A program made the translations under genes and the position numbers. A DNA stretch of 64,000 bases from Rhodanobacteraceae bacterium ZG21-1 (lineage in GTDB: Bacteria; Pseudomonadota; Gammaproteobacteria; Xanthomonadales; Rhodanobacteraceae): NCBI GenBank assembly GCA_021390615.1, contig JAJEJU010000025.1, positions 1 through 64,000 of the forward strand. The letters run 5' to 3'. This document shows, in pieces, positions 18,091 to 27,499 of the stretch. The stretch's first letter is position 1, and the number at the start of each line of letters is the position of its first letter. The notes under the pieces were generated by a model that was given only the letters and a program-made list of their open reading frames with translations, was not told the DNA's origin and did not search any database.

Positions 18091-18747
18091 TTAAGAAAGC
18101 AGACCGTAGGCTTTGGCGTATTCGTACAACTGGCTGTTGCTGACCAATCCCAGCTTGCGCATGGCATCGTTCTTCTGCTGACTGACGGTCTTCACGCTGC
18201 GATGCACCTGTTCGGCGATCTGCGTGATAGTCAGCCCCCTTGCGTACAGCCGCACGATTTCGGCTTCGCGCGTGGAAAGGACATTGGCGCCTGCCGCTGA
18301 CGTCGGATCTTCGATACTGCCCTGCGGGGAATTCGCCGCGTCCGCTCGGATCCGCTCACTGAGATAAGTCCGGCCGTTGCTCACAGCCTGTACGGCCAAC
18401 AGCAATTCCTTGGTGAGCTCGGCCTTGTTCACCACACCCCGGACTCCGCAGGCCAGCATGCCGCGGATCAGCGTCTGGTTGTGCACCATGGTAAGTACGA
18501 TCACCGGCAGATCGGGATGATGGCGCTGCAGCCGCTTCAACAGAGGCAGCCCATCGCTCGAGCCGCGCGAGTCCGGCATCGAGAAGTCGGTAATGAGCAA
18601 GTCGCAAGATTGGGTCGAGAGCAGGCTCAACAGCTCGCTGCCGGTATTGGCCTCGCCGATTACCTGGAATCCGTCGCCATGGCTCTTGAACAATGCCCTG
18701 ATTCCCATCAAGACGACGGGATGATCGTCAGCGACGATGATCTGCAT
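18091..18747 (-). CDS. Two-component response regulator, NarL/BvgA type
   Basis: 218 residues. The N-terminal receiver domain has acidic pocket ADDHP (residues 6-10) and phospho-acceptor Asp at about 54 (LLITDFSMP). The C-terminal LuxR-type helix-turn-helix (~150-205) contains LSTREAEIVRLYARGLTITQIAEQ. Such regulators bind DNA as dimers after phosphorylation. A strong GGGGGAGG ribosome site precedes the ATG. It is divergent from a hybrid kinase carrying a receiver and HPt domain, the arrangement of BvgAS/EvgAS systems, so the kinase is its probable partner. It also lies immediately upstream of the giant adhesin region on the same strand. Adhesin control by this pair is plausible by analogy with Bordetella, but is inference. 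Confidence 0.92.
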   Translation of the reverse strand: MQIIVADDHPVVLMGIRALFKSHGDGFQVIGEANTGSELLSLLSTQSCDLLITDFSMPDSRGSSDGLPLLKRLQRHHPDLPVIVLTMVHNQTLIRGMLACGVRGVVNKAELTKELLLAVQAVSNGRTYLSERIRADAANSPQGSIEDPTSAAGANVLSTREAEIVRLYARGLTITQIAEQVHRSVKTVSQQKNDAMRKLGLVSNSQLYEYAKAYGLLS

Positions 18748-18782
18748 CGATTCTGCCTCCCCCTTTCGCGCGACATCGGTAG

Positions 18783-18811
18783 CTACTATGCCGCAAGATG
18801 GTTCCTTTCAA
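18783..18811 (-). promoter_or_regulatory. Possible promoter of the response-regulator gene
   Basis: On the minus strand TTGAAA (18811-18806) is separated by 17 bases from TAGTAG (18788-18783), a modest -10 match. The predicted transcript starts near 18776 and gives a leader of about 30 bases. Confidence 0.35.
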
Positions 18812-18834
18812 GGTGAATTGCATCGAGATGGACC

Positions 18835-18854
18835 GCACACATTTAAATGTGTGC
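18835..18854. promoter_or_regulatory. Perfect 20-bp palindrome upstream of response regulator
   Basis: GCACACATTTAAATGTGTGC is its own reverse complement over all 20 bases. It lies in the 530-base gap between the divergent response regulator and hybrid kinase, about 25 bases upstream of the regulator's predicted -35 box. This is a typical place for an activator operator, so binding of the regulator itself is a reasonable guess. Confidence 0.5.
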
Positions 18855-19279
18855 AATTATTCATTTTGCCATCCTGAACGGTAGCAGGCCTGCTAGTCCG
18901 TCATCCGGCGTGCTTCATTTGTCTGCTTTTATGGTTCCAAACTACGCGTGAATTCGCACGACACTCCTACTCGGCAAGACCATATTCGGCCTATCGAGGC
19001 TTGCCGCGATGGCGCCGTCATCCGGACGGCACCGCTCAGCTTCCCGGATCGCATCACGCCGCCCGGATGGGATTTTGGAGGCGAGCGAGCACCAAACCCG
19101 CCTTACGCGTTGAAGGCATCGACTCATGCCCTGCAACTCCCGATGCCTATATTGTATGTCACTGCGGATTTTTTCGGGCGGACCTGCATGGCGCCGACAC
19201 GGCGCAGGGATGTTGCGCAATCCGTCTACGTAAGTAATCACTTTCCGACAGCCCTGATGCTGACTAGGTTTAACGCTTG

Positions 19280-22141
19280 ATGGCTGGCCCGTCCACCATC
19301 GATCCGCAGGCGTGGCCCGCTTCAGTCACCCTGCTCGTGCTCGCGGCCTTGCTGGCGCTGGCTGCCGTGCTTGCCTTGCTGGCGCTATGGGTGGCCTATC
19401 GCGAACGCCAACGCCTCATGGCAATGCACGAACGCCTGGCGCAGCAAGAACAAGCGCTGCAGGACATGCTGGATACCTTGCCGTTTCCGCTGATGGAGAA
19501 AAACGCCAACGGCGACTATCGACGGATCAACCGAGCGACACAGCACGAACTCGGACTGGAGAACACACTGACAGGCAGCTCGAGCCTGGCCTGGTCAGCG
19601 CCTCCGACCGTTTCGATCGAAGGGGCGCAAGTCGCAGCGCAATGGCTGCATGAAGTCAGCGAGCAGGCGCGTCTGCAGGGCGAATTTCGCCGTGACATCG
19701 AATACGTGGATGCCGACGGCCAACCCAAATTCGGTCTCTGGTGGGAGCGGGCGATGCCGCGCGAAGGCGGCACGGTCGGCTTGCTGGTGGACCTCACCCG
19801 CTATCGCGAAATCGAACGCGAGGCGCGCGCGACCGAACAGAGCATGCGCGAAATCACGCAGCGCATCCCGGTGGTGGTATTCACCATCCAGCGCGGCATG
19901 GACAACGTCCGCCGCCTGGTTTTCATGGCGGGAGACACCGCAGCGCTGTTCGGATTGGCGCCGCAAGATTTCCTGGCCACCGAAGACATCATGCGCGACT
20001 GGCCGTTCCAGGACCGCATACACCCCGAGGATCTGAACGACTTCAAGCATCTGATCGAACGATCGCGCCAGGGCACCGAGGTGCTGTCGATGGATTTCCG
20101 CGCCTTCGGTGCAGAAGGCTTGCGCTGGCTGCACCTGACCATTGCGCCCAGGCAACTGCCCGACGGCACCATGCATTGGACCGGCTATTTCATCGACACC
20201 ACCAAGATCAACGCGCACAACGAGGCCTTGCGGGCGGCACGCGATGCTGCCGAGCGCGCCTCGAAGGCCAAGGCGGATTTCCTCGCCACCATGAGCCACG
20301 AGATCCGCACGCCGATGAACGGCGTGATCGGCATGCTGGAATTGCTCGGCCACACCCAGCTCGACGGCGAACAGCGCGAGCTGCTGCATGCGGTCGAGGA
20401 CTCGGCCAGCGTGCTGCTGCAGATCCTCAACGACGTGCTGGATTTCTCCAAGCTGGAAGCCGGCGACCTGAGCCTGGACGAGGAGCCCTTCGATCCTCGC
20501 ACGCTGATCGACAACGTCATCAGCACGATGGCCGCCCAGGTGCACAAGAAAGGGCTCGAGCTGCAGGTGGACGTGGCTGCCACGGCAGCCGGAAGCTTGC
20601 GCGGCGACAGCGTGCGGCTGCGCCAGATCCTGCTGAACCTGCTCAACAACGCCAGCAAGTTCACCGAGCGCGGGCGCATCGCGCTCGCCCTGCGCGTGAT
20701 CGGCGACGACGGCGCCAGCCAGCGCATCCGCATCGCGGTGAGCGACACCGGCATCGGCATCGCCGCAGACAAGCAGGCGCGCCTGTTCACTCCTTTCGCG
20801 CAGGCCGAGTCCTGGACTACGCGCCGCTACGGCGGCACCGGATTGGGCCTGGCCATCTGCCGGCACCTGGTCCAGCTGATGGGCGGCAGCATCGAGTTGA
20901 GCAGCGAAGCCGACGTCGGCACGACGGTGACGCTGGAGCTGCGCCTGCCCATCGTACAGCGCAGCGTACAGGCCCCGCCCGGCCTGGCCGGACGCCATGC
21001 CATCGTGCGCCTGGCTTCGGCCGAGACCGCCGCTGCCCTCGCCGATCATCTGCGAAGCCTGGGCCTGAGCGTCGAGCGGATCGCGCCCGCGCAGCCATTG
21101 CGCGGAGGCATGTCGGCGCATCTGCTGTTCGTCGACGAAGGCGATCTCGACAGTCCGCCGCTGATCGCTGCGGCAGTCATTGCGGTCACCCTGCGCGCCG
21201 CCGCGCCAAGCCTGCGCGAGGAAGACGAACGCGTCCTGTTGAACGCGAATCCGCTGAAATGGCAGGTGCTGCAGCGCGCCTGTACGCTGGCGCTAGCACC
21301 GCTCAATCGGCCCGCGCAGCGCGCGGCGGAACTCGCGCTTGCCACGGAACTGACGGCGCAGTCGCCCGAAATCGCCGGCGACATCGCAGCAAGCCCCTGG
21401 CGCATCCTTGTCGCGGAGGATCATCCGATCAGTCAGCAGGTAGTGCGCCGCCAGCTCCAACTGCTCGAACGCGACGGCGACGTCGTCGGCAACGGGGAGG
21501 AGGCGTTCGAGGCGCTGCGCAGCGGCAACTATGCGCTGCTGCTGACCGACTGCCACATGCCGGTGATGAACGGCTATGAGCTGGCCAGCGCCTGGCGCGC
21601 ATACGAAGCCCGACAAGCTGCGCCGCGGCACCTGCCCATCGTGGCGATGACCGCCAACGCGATGAGCGACGACCTCGCCCGCTGCCGCGCCGCCGGCATG
21701 GACGACTATCTGAGCAAGCCCGTGCAGTTGCGCTTCTTGCAGGAGAAGATCGATCGCTGGCTGCAAGGAGGACAGGCCTTGAGCGAACCGCTGGCCGACC
21801 CATTCGCTGCCGCCGAAGCGACCGCCGCCAAGGCAACCGGCGGGCAGGAAGCGAATCCGTGGCAAGGCGACATGCTGCAGGTCATGCTGGAAACCAGCGG
21901 CCCAGATCTGGACGCCATCGATGCCGCTGCCGCCAGCGTCGATGTGCCCCGGGCCATCGAGCATCTGCATCGGGTGCTGGGCGCCCTGCCCTTGTTTACC
22001 GACAGCGCCCTGCTCGAAGAAGGCCGTAGCCTGCTGCATGAACTGCACGGCCCGGCCGCGAGAGAGGCACTCGAACACCTGCCGGCGCTCGCCCAGAACC
22101 TGCGCCATCTGCTCGCCGGACTGGCCAGACAGCGCGCCTAG
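19280..22141 (+). CDS. Membrane-bound hybrid sensor histidine kinase with receiver and HPt
   Basis: 953 residues from the ATG at 19280 (a TTG one codon earlier is less likely). Order: one N-terminal membrane helix (~12-37), a PAS region (~60-180), a PAS_3-type region (~190-315, VVVFTIQRG...IHPEDL), HisKA with His ~340 (ATMSHEIRTPMNG), HATPase with NNASKFTE, DTGIGI and GGTGLGLAI, a degenerate receiver-like stretch (~570-680), a true receiver with Asp ~756 (LLTDCHMPVMNG) and Lys in LSKPV, and a C-terminal HPt with His ~897 (HLHRVLGALPLF). No large periplasmic domain is present, so the signal is probably cytoplasmic or membrane-linked. It is divergent from the LuxR-type regulator, which is probably the final phosphoryl acceptor. 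Followed by FecR and CHASE2 genes in the same direction. Confidence 0.93.
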   Translation: MAGPSTIDPQAWPASVTLLVLAALLALAAVLALLALWVAYRERQRLMAMHERLAQQEQALQDMLDTLPFPLMEKNANGDYRRINRATQHELGLENTLTGSSSLAWSAPPTVSIEGAQVAAQWLHEVSEQARLQGEFRRDIEYVDADGQPKFGLWWERAMPREGGTVGLLVDLTRYREIEREARATEQSMREITQRIPVVVFTIQRGMDNVRRLVFMAGDTAALFGLAPQDFLATEDIMRDWPFQDRIHPEDLNDFKHLIERSRQGTEVLSMDFRAFGAEGLRWLHLTIAPRQLPDGTMHWTGYFIDTTKINAHNEALRAARDAAERASKAKADFLATMSHEIRTPMNGVIGMLELLGHTQLDGEQRELLHAVEDSASVLLQILNDVLDFSKLEAGDLSLDEEPFDPRTLIDNVISTMAAQVHKKGLELQVDVAATAAGSLRGDSVRLRQILLNLLNNASKFTERGRIALALRVIGDDGASQRIRIAVSDTGIGIAADKQARLFTPFAQAESWTTRRYGGTGLGLAICRHLVQLMGGSIELSSEADVGTTVTLELRLPIVQRSVQAPPGLAGRHAIVRLASAETAAALADHLRSLGLSVERIAPAQPLRGGMSAHLLFVDEGDLDSPPLIAAAVIAVTLRAAAPSLREEDERVLLNANPLKWQVLQRACTLALAPLNRPAQRAAELALATELTAQSPEIAGDIAASPWRILVAEDHPISQQVVRRQLQLLERDGDVVGNGEEAFEALRSGNYALLLTDCHMPVMNGYELASAWRAYEARQAAPRHLPIVAMTANAMSDDLARCRAAGMDDYLSKPVQLRFLQEKIDRWLQGGQALSEPLADPFAAAEATAAKATGGQEANPWQGDMLQVMLETSGPDLDAIDAAAASVDVPRAIEHLHRVLGALPLFTDSALLEEGRSLLHELHGPAAREALEHLPALAQNLRHLLAGLARQRA

Positions 22142-22307
22142 CCGACCCGACGTGTTGGCCGCGCATTGGCAATGCGCGCCGCGCTGCCGCAAAATTAAGC
22201 AGTGATTCGTCGACTCGATGGTCCGGACTCTGGATGAGGACGGGCCCGGGCCGGCGCCAAGGAGCGATAGGGGGCGTTCACCACGGACAAGGCGAAGGCG
22301 CTGCATC

Positions 22308-23966
22308 ATGCAGTTCACTCAAGGCAAACGGCTCACCTGCGGGGCGATCGCGGCGGTTCTGGCGATGGCCACCCTGTCGTCGCCGGCCCAGGCCGGCGAC
22401 TGGATTTACCGCGTGCGCCCGAACGACAACATCTGGGACCTAACCAGCCGCTATCTCAAGCCAAGCATCGCCTGGCAGAAGCTGCAGGAATACAACAAGG
22501 TCAGCGATCCCATGCACCTGCCGCCGGGCATGAGCCTGTCGGTACCGATCGCCTGGCTGCGCGTGCAGCCAGCCCAGGCCAAGGTGGTCGCCGTGATCGG
22601 CTCGGCGCATGCCAAGCCGGATACCCAGGCGCAAGCCGTCGAGGTGACCGCCGGCATGAGCCTCGGCTACGGCGCGGAACTCAGCACCGACGACAACGCC
22701 AGCCTCACCCTGGAATTCGCCGACGGCTCGCGCGTGCTGCTGCAGGGTGACAGCAAACTCGAACTGGACCGCCTGAGCGCCTACGGCAGCACCGGCATGG
22801 TCGATACCCGCCTGCGCCTGCAGCATGGGCGCGCCTCCAGCGATGTCATCCCGCTGAACGGCTCGGCCGCGCATTTCAGCATCGAAACCCCGGGCACCAT
22901 CTCCAGCGTGCGCGGCACGCATTTCCGCGTCGCGGCCGACGCTTCGGCGCAAAGCTCGCAGACTGAAGTCATGCAAGGCCATGTCGACGTCGCCGGCGAC
23001 AACCGCCACGTGATGGTCAACACCGGCAGCGGCGTCGCGGTGACGGACGGCAACCGCCCCGGCAAGACACAGCCCCTGCTTGCAGCCCCCGTGCTGCATT
23101 GCCCGCAGCAGCCGGTCAGCCAGACGCCTTACCAGCTCAGCTGGCAAGCGCTGGACGGCGCCGCGCATTACCGCCTGCAAGTGGCGCCGTCGGCCCGCTT
23201 CGAGGCCTTGCTGGTGGACCGTGTGCTGGATGCACCGCAGGCCAGCCTGCCCGATCTGCCGGACGGCGAGCATGCCTTCCGCGTGCGCGGCATCGACGGG
23301 CAGCGCCTGGAAGGCCAGGACGCCACTTGCGTATTCACCGTGGCGGCGCACCCGCAGCCGCCGCTGGTGATGGAGCCCCAGCCCAACAGCAAGGTACGCG
23401 AGCAGCGGCCACACTTCCGCTGGACCGAGAGCGAAGAAGCCGCCTCCTACGCCTGGCAGCTTGCCGGCACATCAGATTTCAATCAGCCATTGGCGCAGCA
23501 GCAAACCGTCAAAGGCGGCGAAACCCGCGCACCGCAGGAGCTGCCGTTCGGCCACTACTACTGGCGCGTGGCCACCCGTGACGGCCAGGGCAAGCTCGGC
23601 CCCTATACCGACGCGCTGCCGTTCGACCTGGTGCCGAATCCGCCAGCGCCGACCGTCGACGCGCCGAAGCGCTCCGGACATCAACTGGGCTTTGCCTGGC
23701 AGAACGGCCTGCCGGGCCAGCGCTATCACGTGCAGTTGTCACGCGACAAGGATTTCGCGCATCCGCTGGTGGACCAGACGCTCGACCAGCCGGCCTTGCA
23801 AGTCGCCAAGCCGGGCTCAGGCGTCTGGTATCTGCGCGTGCAGACCATCGACACCGACGGCTACGCCGGTCCCTGGAGTCCGGTGCAGAAAATCAAACTG
23901 CCCTGCATCGCATGCCGATTCGCGTTGGGCGGCGGCGGCGTGGTGCTGCTATGGCTGGTGCTCTGA
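22308..23966 (+). CDS. LysM-FecR envelope protein with fibronectin-like repeats
   Basis: 552 residues from the ATG at 22308 (an upstream in-frame start gives an Arg-rich extension without a signal peptide). Order: signal peptide cleaved near SSPAQAGD (~28), LysM domain (~32-85, YRVRPNDNIWDL...YNKV...LPPGMSL), FecR domain (~95-240, with SSVRGTHFRV), then two or three fibronectin-like beta domains rich in Trp and Tyr, and a C-terminal hydrophobic segment (ALGGGGVVLLWLVL). LysM predicts peptidoglycan binding in the periplasm; FecR domains of this type often accompany CHASE2 sensors rather than sigma factors. The gene lies 166 bases after the hybrid kinase and 66 bases before the CHASE2 gene, so a shared envelope-sensing role is likely. 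Confidence 0.88.
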   Translation: MQFTQGKRLTCGAIAAVLAMATLSSPAQAGDWIYRVRPNDNIWDLTSRYLKPSIAWQKLQEYNKVSDPMHLPPGMSLSVPIAWLRVQPAQAKVVAVIGSAHAKPDTQAQAVEVTAGMSLGYGAELSTDDNASLTLEFADGSRVLLQGDSKLELDRLSAYGSTGMVDTRLRLQHGRASSDVIPLNGSAAHFSIETPGTISSVRGTHFRVAADASAQSSQTEVMQGHVDVAGDNRHVMVNTGSGVAVTDGNRPGKTQPLLAAPVLHCPQQPVSQTPYQLSWQALDGAAHYRLQVAPSARFEALLVDRVLDAPQASLPDLPDGEHAFRVRGIDGQRLEGQDATCVFTVAAHPQPPLVMEPQPNSKVREQRPHFRWTESEEAASYAWQLAGTSDFNQPLAQQQTVKGGETRAPQELPFGHYYWRVATRDGQGKLGPYTDALPFDLVPNPPAPTVDAPKRSGHQLGFAWQNGLPGQRYHVQLSRDKDFAHPLVDQTLDQPALQVAKPGSGVWYLRVQTIDTDGYAGPWSPVQKIKLPCIACRFALGGGGVVLLWLVL

Positions 23967-24032
23967 ACGGGAGACTTCCTTGCGCTGCGCCGCTCTGAGG
24001 CGCAGCCCGCCCGCCGAGGCGAAGGCGGCTCG

Positions 24033-25190
24033 ATGCGGCTGAATCCGTTCGACCTGCTGGTGCGCGCCGCGGTCTGGCTGCTCGGCGTGGCCCTGCTGAC
24101 CCTGCTGCTGCTCAGCGGCCAGGCCACGCGCTGGGACAACGCGCTCTACGACTGGCATCTGCGGCACTGGTCGTACGCGCCGGCCGACGACGTGGTCATC
24201 GTGGCGATCGATCCGCAAAGCTTGGCCAAACTCGGCCGCTGGCCGTGGCCGCGCTCCTTGCACGCCAAAATGATCGATCGACTCACCGCCGCCGGAGTGC
24301 GCGGCATCGGCTTCGACGTGACCACCGCCGAAGTCGACGCCGCCGATCCCGGCAACGACGAGTTGCTGGCCCAGGCGATCAAGCGCAACGGGCAGGTGGT
24401 GGTGCCGATGTTCGCCGAACAACCGGAACTCGGTGGGATGCCGGAGGAAATGCTGCCGATACCCAGCGTCATGCAGGCCGCTGCTGCGGTAGGCCAGGTC
24501 GACGTGCCGCGCGATGCCGACGGCCTTGTACGCGGCGCCTACCTGAAGGCCGGCCTGGGCCGCCCTTACTGGCCCTTGCTGGCGCTGGCCACGTACCAGC
24601 TGGATGCCGTCGGGGCGCATGCCGCGCTGCCTGGCTTGCGCGATACCGACCCGAGCAGCGACTCGCCTTATCTGTGGATGCGCGACCACTACATCCTGCT
24701 GCGTTATGCCGGCCCGAGCGGCAGCTTCGGGCGCGTATCTTTTGCGGACGTGCTGGACGGCAGCGTTCCCGCTCAGCTGCTGCGGCACCGCTGGGTGCTG
24801 ATCGGTGCCACTGCCGAAGGCATGGGCGACACCATCCCCACGCCATCGACGCGCGGCAGCGAACCGATGCCGGGCGTGGAATACCAGGCCAACGTGCTGG
24901 AGTCGCTGCTGCACGGCAGGGCCTTGGCGCCGCTGAACCTCACGGCACGATTCCTGCTCGACCTGCTCGTGCTCGCCCTGCCCGTGCTGCTGCAGGGCCT
25001 GCCGGGCTTGCGCAAATCCATCCCGCTGGCCATCGTCGCGCTGCCGCTGCCCTTGCTGCTCAGCGTGTTGCTGCTGCGCCTCGGCGGATTCTGGTGGCCG
25101 CCGGCGGACTGCATGCTGGTGACCGCCATCGGCCTGGGCGCCTGGCATGCGGCGAACTGGCGGCAGAATCGCACTGTGGCGGGTGCCTGA
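24033..25190 (+). CDS. CHASE2-domain membrane protein lacking an output domain
   Basis: 385 residues. An N-terminal membrane helix (~8-28), a periplasmic CHASE2 domain (~30-285, with DNALYDWHLR, VAIDPQSLAKLGRWPWPR and the GVEYQANVLESLL signature), then three C-terminal membrane helices (~290-370), ending at RQNRTVAGA. In the family the last helix normally leads into a histidine kinase, cyclase, diguanylate cyclase or kinase domain. Here the frame stops about 10 residues after the helix, and the following 150 bases carry no trace of a kinase in any frame. It may signal through the neighbouring hybrid kinase or FecR protein, or be a truncated sensor. Confidence 0.88.
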   Translation: MRLNPFDLLVRAAVWLLGVALLTLLLLSGQATRWDNALYDWHLRHWSYAPADDVVIVAIDPQSLAKLGRWPWPRSLHAKMIDRLTAAGVRGIGFDVTTAEVDAADPGNDELLAQAIKRNGQVVVPMFAEQPELGGMPEEMLPIPSVMQAAAAVGQVDVPRDADGLVRGAYLKAGLGRPYWPLLALATYQLDAVGAHAALPGLRDTDPSSDSPYLWMRDHYILLRYAGPSGSFGRVSFADVLDGSVPAQLLRHRWVLIGATAEGMGDTIPTPSTRGSEPMPGVEYQANVLESLLHGRALAPLNLTARFLLDLLVLALPVLLQGLPGLRKSIPLAIVALPLPLLLSVLLLRLGGFWWPPADCMLVTAIGLGAWHAANWRQNRTVAGA

Positions 25191-25346
25191 GCAGATGCGC
25201 TGGCCGGGCGCAACGCCTCGCCGCTGCCCGCAAAACGCCTGATCGCCGCGAGCATGGCTTGACCGTCCCGAAACACCCCGCCATGCTGCACTGTTGCAGC
25301 CGATCCATCGGCCCTTGACCCCCCAGTTTTCAGGTTCACCCCACTC

Positions 25347-27236
25347 ATGAGCAGCCGCTACAACGCCGCCGACATCGAAGTCCTCTCCGGCCTGGATCCG
25401 GTCAAGCGCCGGCCCGGCATGTACACCGACACCACCCGCCCTAACCATATGGCGCAGGAGGTGATCGACAACTCGGTCGACGAGGCGCTGGCCGGCCACG
25501 CCAAGAGCATCGAGGTCGTCCTGCACGCCGACGGCTCGGTGGAAGTGACCGACGACGGTCGCGGCATGCCGGTGGACATTCATCCGGAGGAAGGCATCCC
25601 CGGTGTCGAGCTGATCCTCACCCGGCTGCACGCCGGCGGCAAATTCTCCGGCAAGAACTACAACTTCTCCGGCGGTCTGCACGGCGTCGGCGTGTCGGTG
25701 GTGAATGCGTTGTCCAGCCGGGTCGAAGTGACCATTCGCCGCGAAGGCAGCGAATACCGCATGGCGTTCGAGCACGGCGCGCGCGTCAGCGAGCTGGAAA
25801 TCATCGGCACCGTGCCGAAGAAGAAGACCGGCACCACCGTGCGTTTCTGGGCCGATCCGAAATATTTCGACTCGCCGAAAATCTCGGTGTCCCGGCTGAA
25901 GCATCTGCTGCGCGCCAAGGCCGTGCTGTGCGCCGGACTCAGCGTGAAGCTGACCGACGAGGCCAGCAACGAAGTCAACGAGTGGTACTACGAAGACGGC
26001 CTGCGCGACTACCTGCGCGGCGAGCTGGACGGCGCCGAGGCGCTGCCGGCCGAGCTGTTCGTGCATCACGTGACCCGCGACACCGAAGGCATGGACGTCG
26101 CCCTGACCTGGCTGCCCGAAGGCGAGCTGGTGCAGGAGAGCTACGTGAACCTGATTCCCACCGCGCAGGGCGGCACCCACGTGAACGGGCTGCGCAGCGG
26201 CCTGACCAATGCGGTGCGCGAGTTCTGCGACATCCGCGGCCTGCTGCCGCGCGGCGTCAAGCTGGCACCCGAGGACGTGTGGGAACGCCTGGCCTTCGTC
26301 CTCAGCGCGAAGCTGCAGGATCCGCAGTTCGCCGGCCAGACCAAGGAACGCCTGTCCTCGCGCCAGGCCGTGGCCCTGGTCGAGAACGTGATCCACGATG
26401 CCTTCAGCCTCTGGCTCAACCAGCACGTGGATCTCGGCGAGCGCATCGCCCAGCTCGCCATCGAGCGCGCCAGCGCGCGCCTGAAGGCGGCCAAGCAGGT
26501 CGTGCGCAAGAAGATCACGCAAGGCCCCGCCCTGCCCGGCAAGCTGGCCGACTGCACCGCTACCGACCTCGCCCGCACCGAGCTGTTCCTGGTCGAGGGC
26601 GATTCCGCCGGCGGCAGCGCGAAGCAGGCGCGCGACAAGGATTTCCAGGCGATCCTGCCGCTGCGCGGAAAGATCCTCAATACCTGGGAAGTCGAGTCGA
26701 CCTCGGTGCTGGCTTCCGAAGAAGTGCACAACCTGGCCGTGGCGATCGGCTGCGACCCGGGCAAGGACGATCTTTCGGGCCTGCGCTACGGCAAGGTGGT
26801 GATCCTGGCCGATGCGGACTCCGACGGCCTGCATATCGCCACCTTGCTGTCGGCGCTGTTCCTGCGCCATTTCCCCACGCTGGTCCAGCAAGGCCACGTA
26901 TTCGTCGCGATGCCGCCGCTGTTCCGCGTCGACGTGGGCAAGCAGGTGTTCTATTGCCTGGACGAGAGCGAAAAGAACGCCATGCTGGAACGCGCCGAGC
27001 GCGAGAAGATGAAGGGCGCGATCACCGTCACCCGCTTCAAGGGCCTGGGCGAGATGAATCCGGCCCAGCTGCGCGAGTCGACCATCCACCCGGACACGCG
27101 GCGGCTGGTGCAGCTCACCGTGGAAAGCGATGACGGCACCTCGAAGCTGATGGACATGCTGCTGGCCAAGAAGCGTGCCGGTGATCGCCGCAGCTGGCTG
27201 GAGGAAAAGGGCGACCTCGCCACGCTGGAGGTCTAG
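25347..27236 (+). CDS. parE: DNA topoisomerase IV subunit B
   Basis: 629 residues, the normal length for ParE. N-terminal GHKL ATPase: VIDNSVDEA, DDGRGMPVDIH and GGLHGVGVSVVNAL. The transducer domain is in the middle. The C-terminal TOPRIM region has LVEGDSAGGSAKQARD and DADSDGLHI. A ParE rather than GyrB identity is supported by the short C-terminal half and the FSGKNYNFSGGLHGVG loop. With ParC it decatenates daughter chromosomes. The ParC gene is not in this window. A GC-rich hairpin with TTTT follows at 27273. Confidence 0.96.
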   Translation: MSSRYNAADIEVLSGLDPVKRRPGMYTDTTRPNHMAQEVIDNSVDEALAGHAKSIEVVLHADGSVEVTDDGRGMPVDIHPEEGIPGVELILTRLHAGGKFSGKNYNFSGGLHGVGVSVVNALSSRVEVTIRREGSEYRMAFEHGARVSELEIIGTVPKKKTGTTVRFWADPKYFDSPKISVSRLKHLLRAKAVLCAGLSVKLTDEASNEVNEWYYEDGLRDYLRGELDGAEALPAELFVHHVTRDTEGMDVALTWLPEGELVQESYVNLIPTAQGGTHVNGLRSGLTNAVREFCDIRGLLPRGVKLAPEDVWERLAFVLSAKLQDPQFAGQTKERLSSRQAVALVENVIHDAFSLWLNQHVDLGERIAQLAIERASARLKAAKQVVRKKITQGPALPGKLADCTATDLARTELFLVEGDSAGGSAKQARDKDFQAILPLRGKILNTWEVESTSVLASEEVHNLAVAIGCDPGKDDLSGLRYGKVVILADADSDGLHIATLLSALFLRHFPTLVQQGHVFVAMPPLFRVDVGKQVFYCLDESEKNAMLERAEREKMKGAITVTRFKGLGEMNPAQLRESTIHPDTRRLVQLTVESDDGTSKLMDMLLAKKRAGDRRSWLEEKGDLATLEV

Positions 27237-27272
27237 CACGCGGCAGGTCGTGCGCGTTTGCCTCGCCTCAGG

Positions 27273-27306
27273 GCGCGGCATGTGCTGGCTTGCGCCCCGC
27301 GCTTTT
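27273..27306 (+). terminator. Probable rho-independent terminator of parE
   Basis: GCGCGG (27273-27278) pairs with CCGCGC (27297-27302), directly followed by TTTT. It lies 37 bases after the parE stop. Confidence 0.55.
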
Positions 27307-27499
27307 CGATCAAGGACGATCCGCGGCATGCGACGCATGCCATCCCGGTGAGTGATCCCGGTTTCCGTGTTTCTTGCCCAGGCACGTCCTTCGATCGTTG
27401 CGCCATCGGCGCGCCGCCGAGTTGGCTCGCGTAGGGCTTCCCCCTCGCTGCGGCGCGATCTTCAGACCGCAAGGTCGATCACATACTTAAGGCAACGCC

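Noticed and set aside
19595-21579. Frames of 500-600 codons overlapping the first hybrid kinase on both strands
   Set aside because: Typical shadows of a high-GC gene; the kinase frame carries all catalytic motifs.
23949-27338. A minus-strand frame of 1129 codons opposite the CHASE2 and parE genes
   Set aside because: It mirrors parE and CHASE2 codons, which are clearly real. No domain is recognisable in it.
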